A model generated the notes under the pieces. The model saw only the letters and a program-made list of their open reading frames with translations. It made no database searches and was not told the origin of the DNA. Of a DNA stretch of 64,000 nucleotides, positions 32,981-44,074 are shown piece by piece; positions within the stretch are counted from its first letter, which is position 1; each line of letters starts with the position of its first letter. The position numbers and the translations under genes were made by a program. The stretch comes from Podaxis mareebaensis (Eukaryota; Basidiomycota; Agaricomycetes; Agaricales; Agaricaceae), in assembly GCA_018524725.1 (NCBI GenBank), contig JAEUWP010000263.1:1-64000 (forward strand), written 5' to 3'.

Positions 32981-33023
32981 GATAACGTCCTGACGGAACG
33001 TTACCAACTGTCAGGACGTTATC
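32981..33023. repeat. 14-bp perfect inverted repeat
   Basis: GATAACGTCCTGAC at 32981-32994 is the reverse complement of 33010-33023, spacer 15 bases. A second inverted pair (ACGGAACGTT and AACGTTCCG) overlaps it. It sits just upstream of BTB unit 3, in DNA without a counterpart in units 1 and 2, so it may be a small insertion. Confidence 0.7.
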
Positions 33024-33139
33024 TCTTCTGAAACGTTCCGCTGGTAGAAGGCAACTTCCTGACATGAGAAGATTGCGTTACCTTGCCTACATGATGTATA
33101 ACATCTCAACAGACCCACGACAAACACCAGCCCCATCGA

Positions 33140-34795
33140 TTGCGATGACTCTCGTCTGCTCGGCTTCAACCCCCCACACCGGCCAGATTTCATCCGAGTT
33201 TCAAAGACGAGCACGCGGACGTTATCATCTCCCAAGAGGGCACTCTATTCCGTCTCCCAAGCATTGTACTCAAAACGACATCAGGGTACTTTCGCTCTCT
33301 CCAGTCAAATGCACACCAACCCGAACCAGAGGATTCTACACCGCCCATTCATACCATCCCATTCCCTGACGCCCCACTCGAACGCGTATTGCTTATGATT
33401 AGTGGACTACCAATGCTCCCTTGGTCGTCCTTTGACCAAGTCGAAGCAGCCATGGAGGTGATGCAACATCTCGACACACCAGGTCCACTATCCATCCTAC
33501 GCGCTTCATGCTTTGCACCTCTGTTTCTCGATCAGCCTATACGATTGTACGTGCTGGGGACGAGACTCGGTTGGGAAGAAGTGATACAGCGCGCTGCGGA
33601 ACTCGGTCTATCGATCAACCTCCTTTCCAATTATAATCCTGAACTAGAAGAGCAATTGTCTCGACTTCCTGTTCAGGCCCTATTGAAACTGCTTACAGTC
33701 ATTGGACGGTCAGTGGGACAACTAAATGATGTGCGCCTTCGGAAAAAGTCCAAGGCTCATATGGGACAAAAATAAGCCGGTATTATGTTGGACATACTTT
33801 ACGGGTATATATATAACTAGTTTAAAGGCGTATTATGAGCAAGAGACTGGTGTAATCTGGCAATCAGTCGAAATTTTGGTTATCAAGCCCAAAGACAGTC
33901 AGTGGGATGGTCACATCACGCCTGTGGGAATGCCATCACAACTACCTCACGATGATCAGTCCTCTTCATCTCCATCGATGTCCGCATCGTCCTCTGGTAT
34001 TTTTGGCTGTGAAATGAGTTTCTCAAGGCCCTTTTACTTCGCTTTGGTCAAAAGCTTCAAAAAGCAGGATGTCATAAAACAAACCAGATGCATTCCAATT
34101 TGGAAAGGTGTGACGTGACAGGTCTGATCAAGCCTCCAGGATGCCCTCCGTGCTAACTTCCAGGTTTCGGACACATTGCAACTACAGATGGCCTTAGAAT
34201 GAATACCATTCAGCTTATATGATATGGGGATCCATGTCGTAGCACTATTGTGTACACAATTGATGCCTAAGTTGAGATACCTTGTTTTGCAAGGGACTGC
34301 CAATGATTCCCTCAATCATCGCGACATGGTCAGATCGCCAATAATAACCAAAACACTCTCATTTTGTAACCGAGGCACTAGGGTATATAATTACAAAAAG
34401 TCCTGAAGGGAAAAGGTGAAAATCTCGAGTGGGAATGCGAAATTTCCCACTGAGTGTCCATTTCCCACTGACCGTCCAATAACTGTAAGCTCCATCAGGA
34501 GCGTAGGCACCAGTTTCGTGCGGAGCTTTTGAAGATTGTTCGATGTCGGAGACCGCCTGCGAAGACGAAAGTGAGCGAAGTGAGTCCTTACTGGAGTCAG
34601 CTTGTTTGGCGCCTGGTGTGGGAGTTGGAGAAGGATCCGAGTGGGAGGGCTATTCTGACACCGGAGGTGGAGGGGTGGGAGGAGTTCAAGAACTGTGACC
34701 GTTCGTGTGACGTATGTGCGCTATTTTGTTGGAATAAGGGGGAGACCCTGAGAGAGATCCGGGAGTGCCTTGGGAAACTGCCGAGAGCTGTTTGA
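33140..34795 (+). pseudogene. BTB/POZ-domain gene, array unit 3, split by a transposon
   Basis: The left part (to 33695) encodes FHPSFKDEHADVIISQEGTL, FRLPSIVLKTTSGYFRSLQS, LERVLLMISGLPMLPWSSFD and VMQHLDTPGPLSILRASCFA to PVQALLKLL. The right part (from 34488) resumes with KLHQERRHQFRAELLKIVRC, a WSQLVWRLVWELEKDPSGRA segment and CDVCALFCWNKGETLREIRE to LGKLPRAV. Removing the 790-bp insertion restores LLKLLKLHQERR in frame, as in unit 2 (LFKLFKLHRQRR). At the N-terminus about 14 bases are missing relative to the other units, which shifts the frame of the usual MTLVCSAS start. It was probably functional until the insertion. Confidence 0.82.
33696..34485. mobile_element. 790-bp Tc1/mariner-like non-autonomous element
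   Basis: Inverted termini CAGT(C/T)ATTGGACGGTCAGTGGGA at both ends, flanked by TA (33694-33695 and 34486-34487), inserted in the BTB gene. Removing one TA plus the element restores the reading frame exactly. TA target and CAGT ends suit the Tc1/mariner group. No transposase frame is present; the interior encodes nothing I recognise, so it depends on a partner elsewhere. Confidence 0.85.
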
Positions 34796-35449
34796 AAGGG
34801 AAAGGTTTGTGCGAGTTTGGTTTGTACGAAGTGTGTCTGATAGCATGGATGTTTTACAAGGTCACAGAATTGCGAAGGTGAGCTTGGCCATAGGTCCGGG
34901 AGAGATAGTGGGGCGTAATACAATTGGAGAATACATTATTCGAACCTTTGTAGAAGAGCAACAATGCAGCCATGGGAGGGAGTGGAATCTGATACTGAGC
35001 TCTTCATCACCTGCACGACACAGAGAGTCGTGCCAAGACAGTAAGTGCCACCGCGACTTTTTTGGGCCTCGGGTTGGAACTCCCCCTAATTCCCGAAAGT
35101 AACGACAACCACCACATAGAATAAGGCTGATTCCTTCGCCTTTCCGCCTATCTTCCCGTGGTACCTCGGGATGCATTTTCGTCCATCAGAGGACGGACTA
35201 GCAAGAGGCTCAACTTCACCTTTATGAGCGTCAAGCTCCGGTGGGGTCGCGTATATTGAAGCGTTGAAGTTGTTGGACATAACATTCGCAAGCTGATTGA
35301 ACGGATGCTGTCAGCTGAAAATATGAGTACGGGACGCTGTTCGAACTCGGACCGATACTACTCGAAAGGACCGCTGCGAGAGGTTTGATTAAACGTTAAG
35401 TGGACAAAGAAACCAGAATGTACTTTATCATAAATATATCAAGGTTGTC
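34796..35449. other. Intergenic, no gene supported
   Basis: Only short shadow frames. It separates the BTB array from the membrane-protein copies. Confidence 0.4.
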
Positions 35450-35501
35450 TACCGTAAAATTCTCATGGAAGGAGCATAATATGATCGATTTATAATTGGC
35501 G

Positions 35502-36860
35502 TCAGTCGACTTCTGAATCGCAGTTTATCGTGGAAAGAACCACAGAAGCCGTTGTTTCTAGGTCTTGGATGTGACGTCCCAGCCCTACCTGCACGATGAT
35601 CAATGTCGGCGCAATAGCCTTTGATCCTTATGAGCCTCCGCCGCAATAAAGTTAGTTTTGTGAGACGGCCACTGACCACAATCTGAGTTATGCCTGCGTC
35701 AAGGATGAATGATTTATGTTTGCACTACGCACTCCAAAAATAAGCAGTGCATTCAGGGCTCAAAAGCAGAAATCACCGACCAAAATAAGCATCTGATCAA
35801 CCAGCACATATAACGAATAGATGGCCCCCGTTTCGATTCTACTTAATACCTCAGCAATGAGTCGTTTGCAACGTGAGAGACATACACAATTGCCAATGCA
35901 GAATAATACTTGCGAGCCAGGCAAGGCTCGAAGGCCCTCCGTGCCCTACGGGCCATCCACCAAAAACGAGCAGCTAAAGAAAAGTTCAATCTTCGTCTGA
36001 GCTACCTGGACTATACATATCAATACTAAATGAAGTAACTCACCCATGAGGGTCGTGACAGAGAGGTTAAGGGCCAAGGTACACCACATATACGTATACC
36101 TCCGCGGCCCAGACTGTGCAGCGGAACCGGCGGCTAAGATAAGTCCGTAGACTAAGATTGCTTGAGTCAGCAATTGGTCTGGAGGGTATGTCCATGAATG
36201 ACGCACTGCCGGATCCCAGTAAGAAAGCACAAGGAATGGCAACCACACAAACTGAGCAGGACCATATAGCGTAACACCGAGATATCTGGATTACGTTCCG
36301 AGTGAACTTGTATCGCGAGCAGATACAACTATTGGAACGCTCACGAGTAGTATTTCTGCAATAATACTGCTGTTATTAGTAAGGATTTTGGATAGGTTAA
36401 GAGGAAAACATGCTTATTGACGACATAGAACATATGCTTTGACGTGATCATTGATCCAGGCAGTGGTGTCTCGTGGAGCACTAGGCCAAAAAGGGTGTAT
36501 ATGCTCAGACAAACGTTGGCGGTCGATATTGAGAACATGACCACAGCGGAAGCAAGAAGAGGCCATCTTGTAAACCCCCTACATTTGCGTAATAGAACAA
36601 ACACGGCGGCAGAGAAGAGCACGATGTTTATTCCTGGATTGAATTAAGGAGGACGTGGCAACGCACAGCGGCTAGGCATACCATACAGGAAGGCCTCAGC
36701 CTAAGGCGAAACCAGATGGTCAAATTGTCATCCATGACGATGCTACAAGGCCACTCACCATAAAACCTGACACCCATTCAGAAAAAGGCCTGTAAACCTG
36801 TGGCAATCTCGCTGGTGGGCCATTGCCAGCTGACTGGACCCCGCGAGCAGAAATCGGCAT
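35502..36860 (-). CDS. Multi-pass membrane protein, basidiomycete 7TM-like family, copy B
   Basis: Starts at ATG 36860 (MPISARGVQSAGNG, then RPFSEWVSGFM). Exon order as in copies A, C and D: AEAFLYG, INIVLFSAAVFVLLRKCRGF, WPLLASAVVMFSISTANVCL, ISRCYAIWSCSVCVVAIPCA, YMWCTLALNLSVTTLMG, ARFWWMARRARRAFEPCLA, IETGAIYSLYVLVDQMLIL, ending LGRHIQDLETTASVVLS. It is the most diverged copy; the stretch after LLGSG needs an unusual splice (GC donor candidate) to stay open, and the C-terminus is shorter. It may be weakened but no certain stop is proven. Confidence 0.6.
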
Positions 36861-37039
36861 CCTTCCAGTGTTCCTTGAAAGGTGAGACTGAGAAAACAGG
36901 AGAGAGTAGGGCAAGCAGCGCACTATCGAGCGGCCAAACCGTGGGATTGACCTGGTATTCAATCCCGAAATTCAGGAACGATGGTCCCTGTGTAACACTT
37001 TTAAACCCTTGCGAATCTTGCCCGCAGCAATAGTTAAAA

Positions 37040-37525
37040 GTGTAGTGCCAACTTATAATAAGAACGAGAAAAACTAACGGGCGCTGATTGTGTGAAGAAC
37101 TTAAAACCTTTGTTCATGGAAAGCTAGTTCTCAGCTGGAATATGCATGGTATTTGATATCGGTAGCAAGGGAGTGGTAGGAGTGCCAACGGCGGTTTGGG
37201 CCACGTGCAGAGTAAGAGATGATGGCCCTAGTTCGTAATGTATGGTTGCGGAGATGGTTTTCCATGCGAGCAAAATGGCCCGGGTCAGGGTGAAAGTTGA
37301 AACCATGCCCTCGCACAAAGGAGAAGAGTTTAGAAAAGCTGTCTAATAGGCGGTTGTCTACTTGCGGGAAGTCTGAGTATGGGGCATGCTCAAAGCCGAC
37401 GCTAATCAAGTAAAACCTCCAGGTTTAAATGAAGGACAAAGCAGGCAGGCGAAAGCGCAATAGTACTCTGTAATAGAGCATATCAAATATGTACAATTTG
37501 CTGGTATCGTCGTAGTAGGAGCATG
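37040..37525. other. Spacer between membrane-protein copies B and C
   Basis: Bases about 37320-37450 are repeated downstream of copy D at about 39815-39950, marking the edge of the duplicated unit. Frames here (for example 37131-37409 minus) show no signature. Confidence 0.4.
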
Positions 37526-38895
37526 TTAATGCCTTGCCCGATCGGCCGCGGAATCGGAAAATATTGTCGAAAGGACCACAGAACCTCCATGCCCAAGTTG
37601 TGAAGTTGTTTCTACGTCTCGCGTGTGATGCCCCAGCCCGACCTGCACGATGATCAATGTCGGTGCAATACCCTTTGATCCTTATAAGCCCTACTTTGCA
37701 ATAGAGTTAATTGCGAAATGGTCACCAACCACTACCTGAATCATGCATGTATCAAGGATGTAGAATCGACGTTTGAACTACTCCAGCGATGAGCAATGCA
37801 CTTGGAGCTCAAAAGATGAAGGCACCGACCAAGGTGAGGATCAGATCAATCAGCACATAAGCGGAGTAGATGGCTCCCGATTCGATTCTGTTCAGCACCT
37901 TAGCAATGAATCGGTCTCCATATGGAATGCTTACATAGTTGACAATGCAGAATAATATGTGCGAGCCAGCCCAGGTCCAAAGGCTCTCCGTGTCTTCCGA
38001 GCTATCCACCAGATGCGAGCAGCTAGAGAGAAGTTCCGCCTTTATCTGAGCTATCCGGGCCATATGCACTGGTAAAAGAGAGGACTTACCTGTGAGAGCT
38101 GTCACGTATACGTTTAGTGACAAGGTGAGCCACATGTACGTACGCTTCCGCTGGGAAATAGCGCCAGACATCAGCATCAACCCGTAGACTGGAAGGTTTT
38201 GGTTCAGCGATTTGTCCAAACGACATGTGGACGAATAACATACCGCTGGATGCTAGTAAGTAGGCACAAGGAATAACAATCACACGGACTGAGCGGGACC
38301 ATATAACGTAGCACCGAGATATCTGGGTCAAATGCCAGAAATTTGCATCGTGGACAGGGATATATCTTGAACGCTTACGAGAAGTGCGTCTGCAACGATA
38401 CTGCTTTCATTAGCACGAACATCATCATGGGTTAAAGAGAGAACATGCTTATTGATGACATAGATAATAAGCTTTGACCGGATTATCGACTCCGATGGTA
38501 GTATTCCGTGGACTATATGGCCAAAGAACATGTACATGCTCAGGCAGATACTTACGGTCGAAATCGAGAACATGATCACAGCGGAAATAAGAAGGGGCCA
38601 TCTTGCAAACCCCCTATATTTGCGCACTAGAATAAACATGGCAGCGGAGAAGAGCATGGTGTATACTCCTGGACTGGGCTAAATAGGACGTGACAAAGCG
38701 CGACGGTTAGGCACACCATACAAGAAGGCCTCAGCCTAGGATGAAACTGGATGGTCAAGTTATCATCCACGAGCATGCCGTAGTCTCACTCACCATAAAA
38801 CCAGAAACCGATTGGGGGGGAGGCCCGTGAATCTGGAGTCGTGTTGCTGATGGGTCATTGACGGGCTTCCGGTCATGAAGAGCAGGAGTCGACAT
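37526..38895 (-). CDS. Multi-pass membrane protein, basidiomycete 7TM-like family, copy C
   Basis: Starts at ATG 38895 (MSTPALHDRKPVNDPSATRL, then SVSGFM). Splicing gives AEAFLYGVYTMLFSAAMFIL, WPLLISAVIMFSISTVSICL, NNIVADALL, ISRCYVIWSRSVRVIVIPCA, YMWLTLSLNVYVTALT, an ARxWWIARKARR loop and LGRHxRDIETT at the end. The NN-IVADALL junction needs a GC donor at 38448-38447; the later intron at 38089 has a normal GTAAGT donor, unlike copies A and D. Hydrophobic segments and the conserved RCYVIWSR motif match a large uncharacterised basidiomycete family. The frame appears intact. Confidence 0.7.
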
Positions 38896-39059
38896 GCTCT
38901 CAAGTGTTCCTCGTAGGGCGAGTCGGCGTGTGAAAGCAAGAAAGAAAACAACAAGCAGCGCACAATCCAGCGGCCAAGCCGTGGGATTGCCATTATATTC
39001 GAGCTTGAAGCTCAAGAATGGTGCCTACGTAACGCTTTTCAACCCCTGAGTAGTGGTGC

Positions 39060-39800
39060 CAATGCAGAATAACTTAATACAGTTGACTCCGTCGTAACCC
39101 ATAACTATTTTGTTCTGTAGTCAGGATATGGAGAGGCGATAGAGTTTGGATTCTGACAAGGGACTATAGCACAAGAAGCCAACTTGGTTCTGAGGGACCG
39201 CTAAAGGTTCTGTGTGATGAGAGTTGACAGTAGTATGAAGATACTAAGAAGCGCGTATGTTGGGTTGGGTATCGATTGCGGACCTTTGCGCATCATGGGT
39301 GCCGAGCCGGTGATCAAAATAGTATCAAAACCCTCGGGTGTCACATCAGTCACAACATTCCCACCAGCTCATTTGACGGGGCGTGCTCAGCAAACGTGAC
39401 AAAGAGTGACTTTGAGCCTGTAGTCGCTTTCCTCATCCGCTCAAAGTCTCGTTAGACAAATAATCGCATAATACACAGAATGGTTGGAAGATGTATCATA
39501 TGAAGCTTCAAGAATTTTTATGGAGTATGAGGCAAGGTACAAATGTTCATCCGAGGTTCGGGCCCACCCGAGGTACGGACCACTAATAGTATGTATGAAC
39601 GGTATAAACCGGACTGCTGTTAAAGGACCCCATTTATGATTTTAGTGACATGTTCCTCTGTCTCCCTCTGGCATTCACTCATGGATCTTGCTGATCTTTT
39701 ACCGAGTGTTAGCCCCTCCCAAAATTCGAGCTGGCAACAGAATAACCATCCGAGCAAACAAACTCAATGCAATATGTCTATCGCGTTATTCGTGTTCTTG
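39060..39800. other. Spacer between membrane-protein copies C and D
   Basis: No gene is supported; small frames only. Confidence 0.4.
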
Positions 39801-39869
39801 GTGGGCGTAAGCATCAAAGATGCTGTAGAAAGGCTATCTAATAGGAAGATTTCTATCTACGAAAGGTAT

Positions 39870-41670
39870 GAGTAAAGGGGCATGCTCAAAGCCGATGCTA
39901 ATCAAGGAAAACCTCCACGTTTAACTAGAGCGTAAGCGGACAAGCGAAAGAGGAATATATAATATTCTATCGTAGAAGCATATCAAAGGCGCCCAGCCTG
40001 CTGGTACCGTCACGGTAAGAGTACGTTAATGCCTTGCCCAATCGGCCGCGGAATCGGAAAATATTGTCGAAAGAACCACGGAACCTCCATGCCCAAGTTG
40101 TAAAGTTGTTTCTATGTCCCGGATGTGACGTCCCAGCCCTACCTGCACGATGATCAATGTCGGTGCAATACCCTTTGGTCCTTATGAGCCCTACGCTGCA
40201 ATAGAGTTATTTGTGAAATGGTCACTAACCACGACCTGAATAATGCATGCATCAAGGATATACGATCGACGTTCAAGCTACTCCAGCAATGAGTAGCGCA
40301 TTCAGAGTTCAAAGAATGAAAGCACCGACCAAGATGAGGATCTGGTCAATCAGCACATAGGTAGAATAGATGGCTCCCGATTCGATTCTGTTCAGCACCT
40401 CAGCAACGAATCGGTTTCCGTGTGGAATACGTACACAATTGGCAATGCAGAGTAATATGTGCGAGCCAGCCCAGGTCCACAGGCTCTTCGTGCCTTGCGA
40501 GCTATCCACCAGACGCGAGCAGCTAAAGAGAAGTTCCGCCTTTGTCTGAGCTACTCGGATCATATAGACTGCTAAAAGAAGGAACTTGCCTGTGAGAACC
40601 GTAACGTATACGTTCAGTGACAGGGTGAGCCACATGTACATATTCTTCTGCTGGGGAATGGAGCCAGACATCAACATCAACCCGTAGACTAGGAAGGTTT
40701 TGTCTCAGCGATTTGTCCAAACGACATAACGATGAATAACATACCGCTGGATGCTAGTAAGTAGGCACAAGGAATGGCAATCACACGGACTGAACGGGAC
40801 CATATAACGTAACACCGAGATATCTGGGCCAAATGGCAGGAATTCGCATTGCGGGCAGGGATAATATATTGAATGCTTACAAGGAGTGTGTCTGCAATAA
40901 TACTGCTTTCATTAGCACAAACATCACCATGAGTTAAAGAGAGAGCATACTTATTGACGACATAGAACATATGCTTTGACGTGATTATCGGCTTAGGCGG
41001 TAGTGTTCCGTGAACTACGTGGCCAAAGAACATGTACATGCTCATGCAAATATTGACGGTCGATATCGAGAACATGGTCACGGCGGAAATAAGAAGAGGC
41101 CATCTTGCAGACCCCCTACATTTGCGCACTAGAATAGACATGGCAGCAGAGAAGAGCACGATGTATATTCCTAGATTGGGCTAAGTGAAACGCGACAGAG
41201 CGCGACAATCAGGCACACCATACAGGAAGGCCTCAGCCTAAGAAACTGGATGGTCAGATTCTCATCCACAAACATGCTATAGTCTCACTCACCATGAAAC
41301 CAGAGACCCATTCAGAGAGAGGTCTGTAGATTTGCGGTCGGGATGCCGATGGGTTATTGACGGGCTGCTGGACATGGAGAGCAGGAATCGACATGCTCTC
41401 GGCGTTCCTCGGAGGGCGAGACTGTGTGAAAGTAGGAAAGAAAACCACAAATGGTGCATAATCTAACAGTCAAACCGTGGGATTGTCTTTACAGTATATT
41501 CAATTGGAGTTCGGGAACGCGAGTACCTGAGTACATAACACTCTCGAACCCCTGAGTAATTGTGTCCGCAGTAGTGATGCCAGTGCAGAGCAATACATTT
41601 GAAAGTCGGTGGTGATCAAAAAAACTCACGTGAGAATCCCCCCGGCGGAAAAGATCCCAGGCAAGAATAT
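39870..41670 (-). repeat. Right arm of inverted duplication carrying membrane-protein copy D
   Basis: Reverse-complement partner of 12450-14150. Homology is clearest around 41440-41640, the promoter of copy D, and continues through the gene. Confidence 0.75.
40026..41394 (-). CDS. Multi-pass membrane protein, basidiomycete 7TM-like family, copy D
   Basis: Starts at ATG 41394 (MSIPALHVQQPVNNPSASRP, then LSEWVSGFM). Spliced product: AEAFLYGIYIVLFSAAMSIL, WPLLISAVTMFSISTVNICM, NNIIADTLL, ISRCYVIWSRSVRVIAIPCA, YGLMLMSGSIPQQKNMYMWL, SLNVYVTVLT, ARVWWIARKARRACGPGLA, RTYYSALPIV, IESGAIYSTYVLIDQILIL, IAPTLIIVQVGLG and HIRDIETTLQLGHGGSVVLS. The first atypical donor of its paralogs is a normal GT here (40950-40949), but the intron at 40589 starts GCAAGT. 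It is closest to copy A. It looks intact. It is divergent to, and about 450 bases from, the 3-prime end of the FPP synthase gene. Confidence 0.72.
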
Positions 41671-41843
41671 GTTCAGATTCTCCAACAGCAGTCCATTAGA
41701 AGCGCCAGCAAGTGTCAATCAAAGGAAGCGAAATGATAGGGTCAAGGGGCGGAAGGAGTAATGAGGTATGTAGCACGTCCAATTCCATTGCCAATCTAAA
41801 TCCAGAAATAAATCACAAAACATGTAAACTAAAATCCACACAG

Positions 41844-43081
41844 CTACTTGGTCCTCTTATAGATCTTGGCCAGGAAGCTTTCAAAGACCTCTTTCCTCAG
41901 CGTATTCTCCCCTTCAAATTCTGGTACCTTGGCAATCCTTTCCCGAATAAGCCCGACGACATTCTCCTCGTAGGCCGCATACTTCTCACGAACTCCAATC
42001 TCATCAAACACGGCCTTGACCTTCGACTCGCTCTCGCCGCCACTCGGCTTCTTCCCATAGTGCTCGTCGAGAATCTGGCGCTGTGCGGGAGTAGCGTGGA
42101 GAAGGGCAATATTAATGCACCACGAGCACTTGTTGTCGATGATATCGGTGCCGATTTTCCCGATCTGCTCGGGTGTCCCGGCGAAATCGAGGAAGTCGTC
42201 TTGGACCTGGAAGTATTCACCGAGAGGAAGGAGGATCGACTTGGCTATGTCGTATGGGTCCTTGGCAGGCTCGGATGGGTCGGTCGAGGGTATAGGGGCA
42301 TGAGAGACGCCACACATGTACATAGCACACGCGACGGGAAGGTAGAAGGAATAGAATGCCGTCTTCCAAATGACTATGAGCGAGTGACTACAGAAGCTCA
42401 TCAATTATTATCAGATCATCAAATGTGATACATACCGTTCAAGGGAGAATTTAGCGAGGTTGACCTTCTCGGGTGCCGTAATGAGATCGATGAGCTGACC
42501 GATCTCAGTTTGCCATGTTGTCTCGAGGAAAACCTCGAGGAGATCGACGTAGTATGTCTCCCCTTTGAAGTATGCCTTTAGGAGGCGGTAGATGGCCGAT
42601 GAAAGCATAAATGAATCGTTTATTGCAGTCATGCCGACCTCGGGGTTGCGGTACCAGCAGGGTTGTCCACGACGGGTGATCGAAGAGTCCATGATGTCGT
42701 CGGCAACAAGGAAATACGCTTGAAGCTGTATCGAGCTCAGCGCAATTCAACGGCTGGGGAAGCCGTAACGTACCAACTCGATACACCAACCAAGAACGGC
42801 AGCCTTTGTGTACTCTTCCTCTGACAAAGGTCGCTGCTTGAGGATCTCAACGGTGTCTACCACAGACATGCCACGGTTGAGTTTGCCACCGGGGACGTTA
42901 TATTCGAGATTCTGATGACATCGGTGAATGTCCACCTTTGATGGAACATGAGAAATACCTTTCGATACCACGCAAGGACCTCTTCTGGAATCCCCTCTTT
43001 CCTGATCTCCTGAACAAGTTCGTCTGCCACTTTTGCATAGACCTGCTCGAACCGCGTGCGGCGAACCGCCTTGTCAGCCAT
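41844..43081 (-). CDS. ERG20: Farnesyl diphosphate synthase
   Basis: Makes geranyl and farnesyl diphosphate from IPP and DMAPP for sterol, quinone and prenylation pathways in the cytosol. Four exons (43081-42959, 42911-42774, 42725-42436, 42387-41844) give 364 residues, as expected. Both Asp-rich motifs are present: DDIMD followed by [13 protein letters not shown] (first) and DDFLD followed by [15 protein letters not shown] (second); the DNKCSWCIN and YKRTK-type C-terminus are also typical of FPP synthase rather than GGPP synthase. The chain-length residues before the first motif read [11 protein letters not shown]. All splice junctions restore frame. Downstream lies membrane-protein copy D, upstream the tRNA-Glu. 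Confidence 0.95.
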
Positions 43082-43309
43082 GTTGTGGTTAGAAGGAAGG
43101 AGAGGTGATGATCGATGGATAAGATTTAAGAGGTCGTCGTACGACTTGTTGCGGGCTCCGCTCATATAACTTAACTTGTAATTGTTCTTCGCCTCCGATC
43201 AGCACTCCATTGACTAATCCGCCCTCCGCCTCCGTCTCTCCGACTTCCGTGCTGCTCGTCGTTCCGATCTATGGGTGGTTCCATTGGACAACATGGGTGG
43301 AAGGCGACA

Positions 43310-43380
43310 TCGGATATGGTGTAGTGGCTAACATTATCGCCTCTCACGCGATAGCCCGGGGTTCGATTCCCCGTATCCGA
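43310..43380 (+). tRNA. tRNA-Glu (CTC)
   Basis: Acceptor stem TCGGATA pairs with TATCCGA. The anticodon loop CTCTCAC sits on an ATCGC/GCGAT stem, giving anticodon CTC. T-arm GGGGTTCGATTCCCC is intact. A T-run at 43386-43395 is the RNA polymerase III terminator. The 71-nt length without CCA fits a eukaryotic tRNA without intron. Confidence 0.93.
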
Positions 43381-43597
43381 ATGTCTTTTTTTTTTGTTGT
43401 ACATGCTTCAGTTTCCTTCCCCCGCACTATTTCCTCTCCTCCGCCCAGTATGGCTCCAAACTCACTATTTGCCGTACAACAGTACCCCCTGCTCATGGAC
43501 ACTAGAAGCAGCTGCTCCACCTAGGATGAATGAGGACGCATAAAAGGGCCCCATTCGTGCCTAGTTCCGTAGGTCAATTACAACCAAGAACTTCAGC

Positions 43598-44074
43598 ATG
43601 CGTTTCTTCACTGCTGCACTCGTCCTCCTGGCCGCCGCATTCTCTGTCTCGGCTACTATTGAAGGTGAGCTACTGGCTACAGCTTCGCACGACCCTAGAG
43701 TCGCTCATGATGAATTAGAGCGCCAAATTGGCTCTCCTGTAGGGTTCCCTCGTCCCTCGCCCTGTTTCTAGCAGACTGATACCTCTTTACTAAGAATGGT
43801 CCTTGTGGTGCTGACAGATCTGTACGTCGTGTTTCGCCTCTTCTTCTTGCCTCCATCACTGACCCCAAATCGTTCCAGTGTACGTTTCGTTGACTACATC
43901 TCCTTACCATTTGCCTACATAAAACTTGCCGCTGACTTTGTACAGGCCCCCATGGTTGGGTCTGCTGCGGAAAGACTCACCAAGGAGCTACGTGAGTCCC
44001 CTCCTTTTTTAACCGCATCTATATATAAATGATTCGTACGTAGTTGCCTCCCCCACGGTTCTTGCCACGTCTAG
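43598..44074 (+). CDS. Small secreted cysteine-containing protein
   Basis: Signal peptide MRFFTAALVLLAAAFSVSA begins at ATG 43598. With exons 43598-43763, 43946-43991 and 44044-44074 the product is 80 residues, with a mature propeptide-like stretch (TIEGELLATASHDPRVAHDE) and a Cys-rich end CPHGWVCCGKTHQGATCLPH then GSCHV. The C-x5-CC arrangement resembles other fungal small secreted proteins. Without splicing the first exon simply stops at 43769-43771 (57 residues), and the first intron would need a weak GTTTCT donor and 182 bases, so the model is not certain. A truncated paralog lies at 12272-12445, next to mad1. Function unknown. Confidence 0.5.

Noticed and set aside
12450..41670. The whole block between inverted arms as a single giant mobile element
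   Set aside because: The arms are diverged gene duplicates, not sharp terminal repeats, no flanking target duplication is visible, and two further copies of the same gene lie inside.
41712..42428. 238-codon plus-strand frame
   Set aside because: Antisense shadow of farnesyl diphosphate synthase exon 4.
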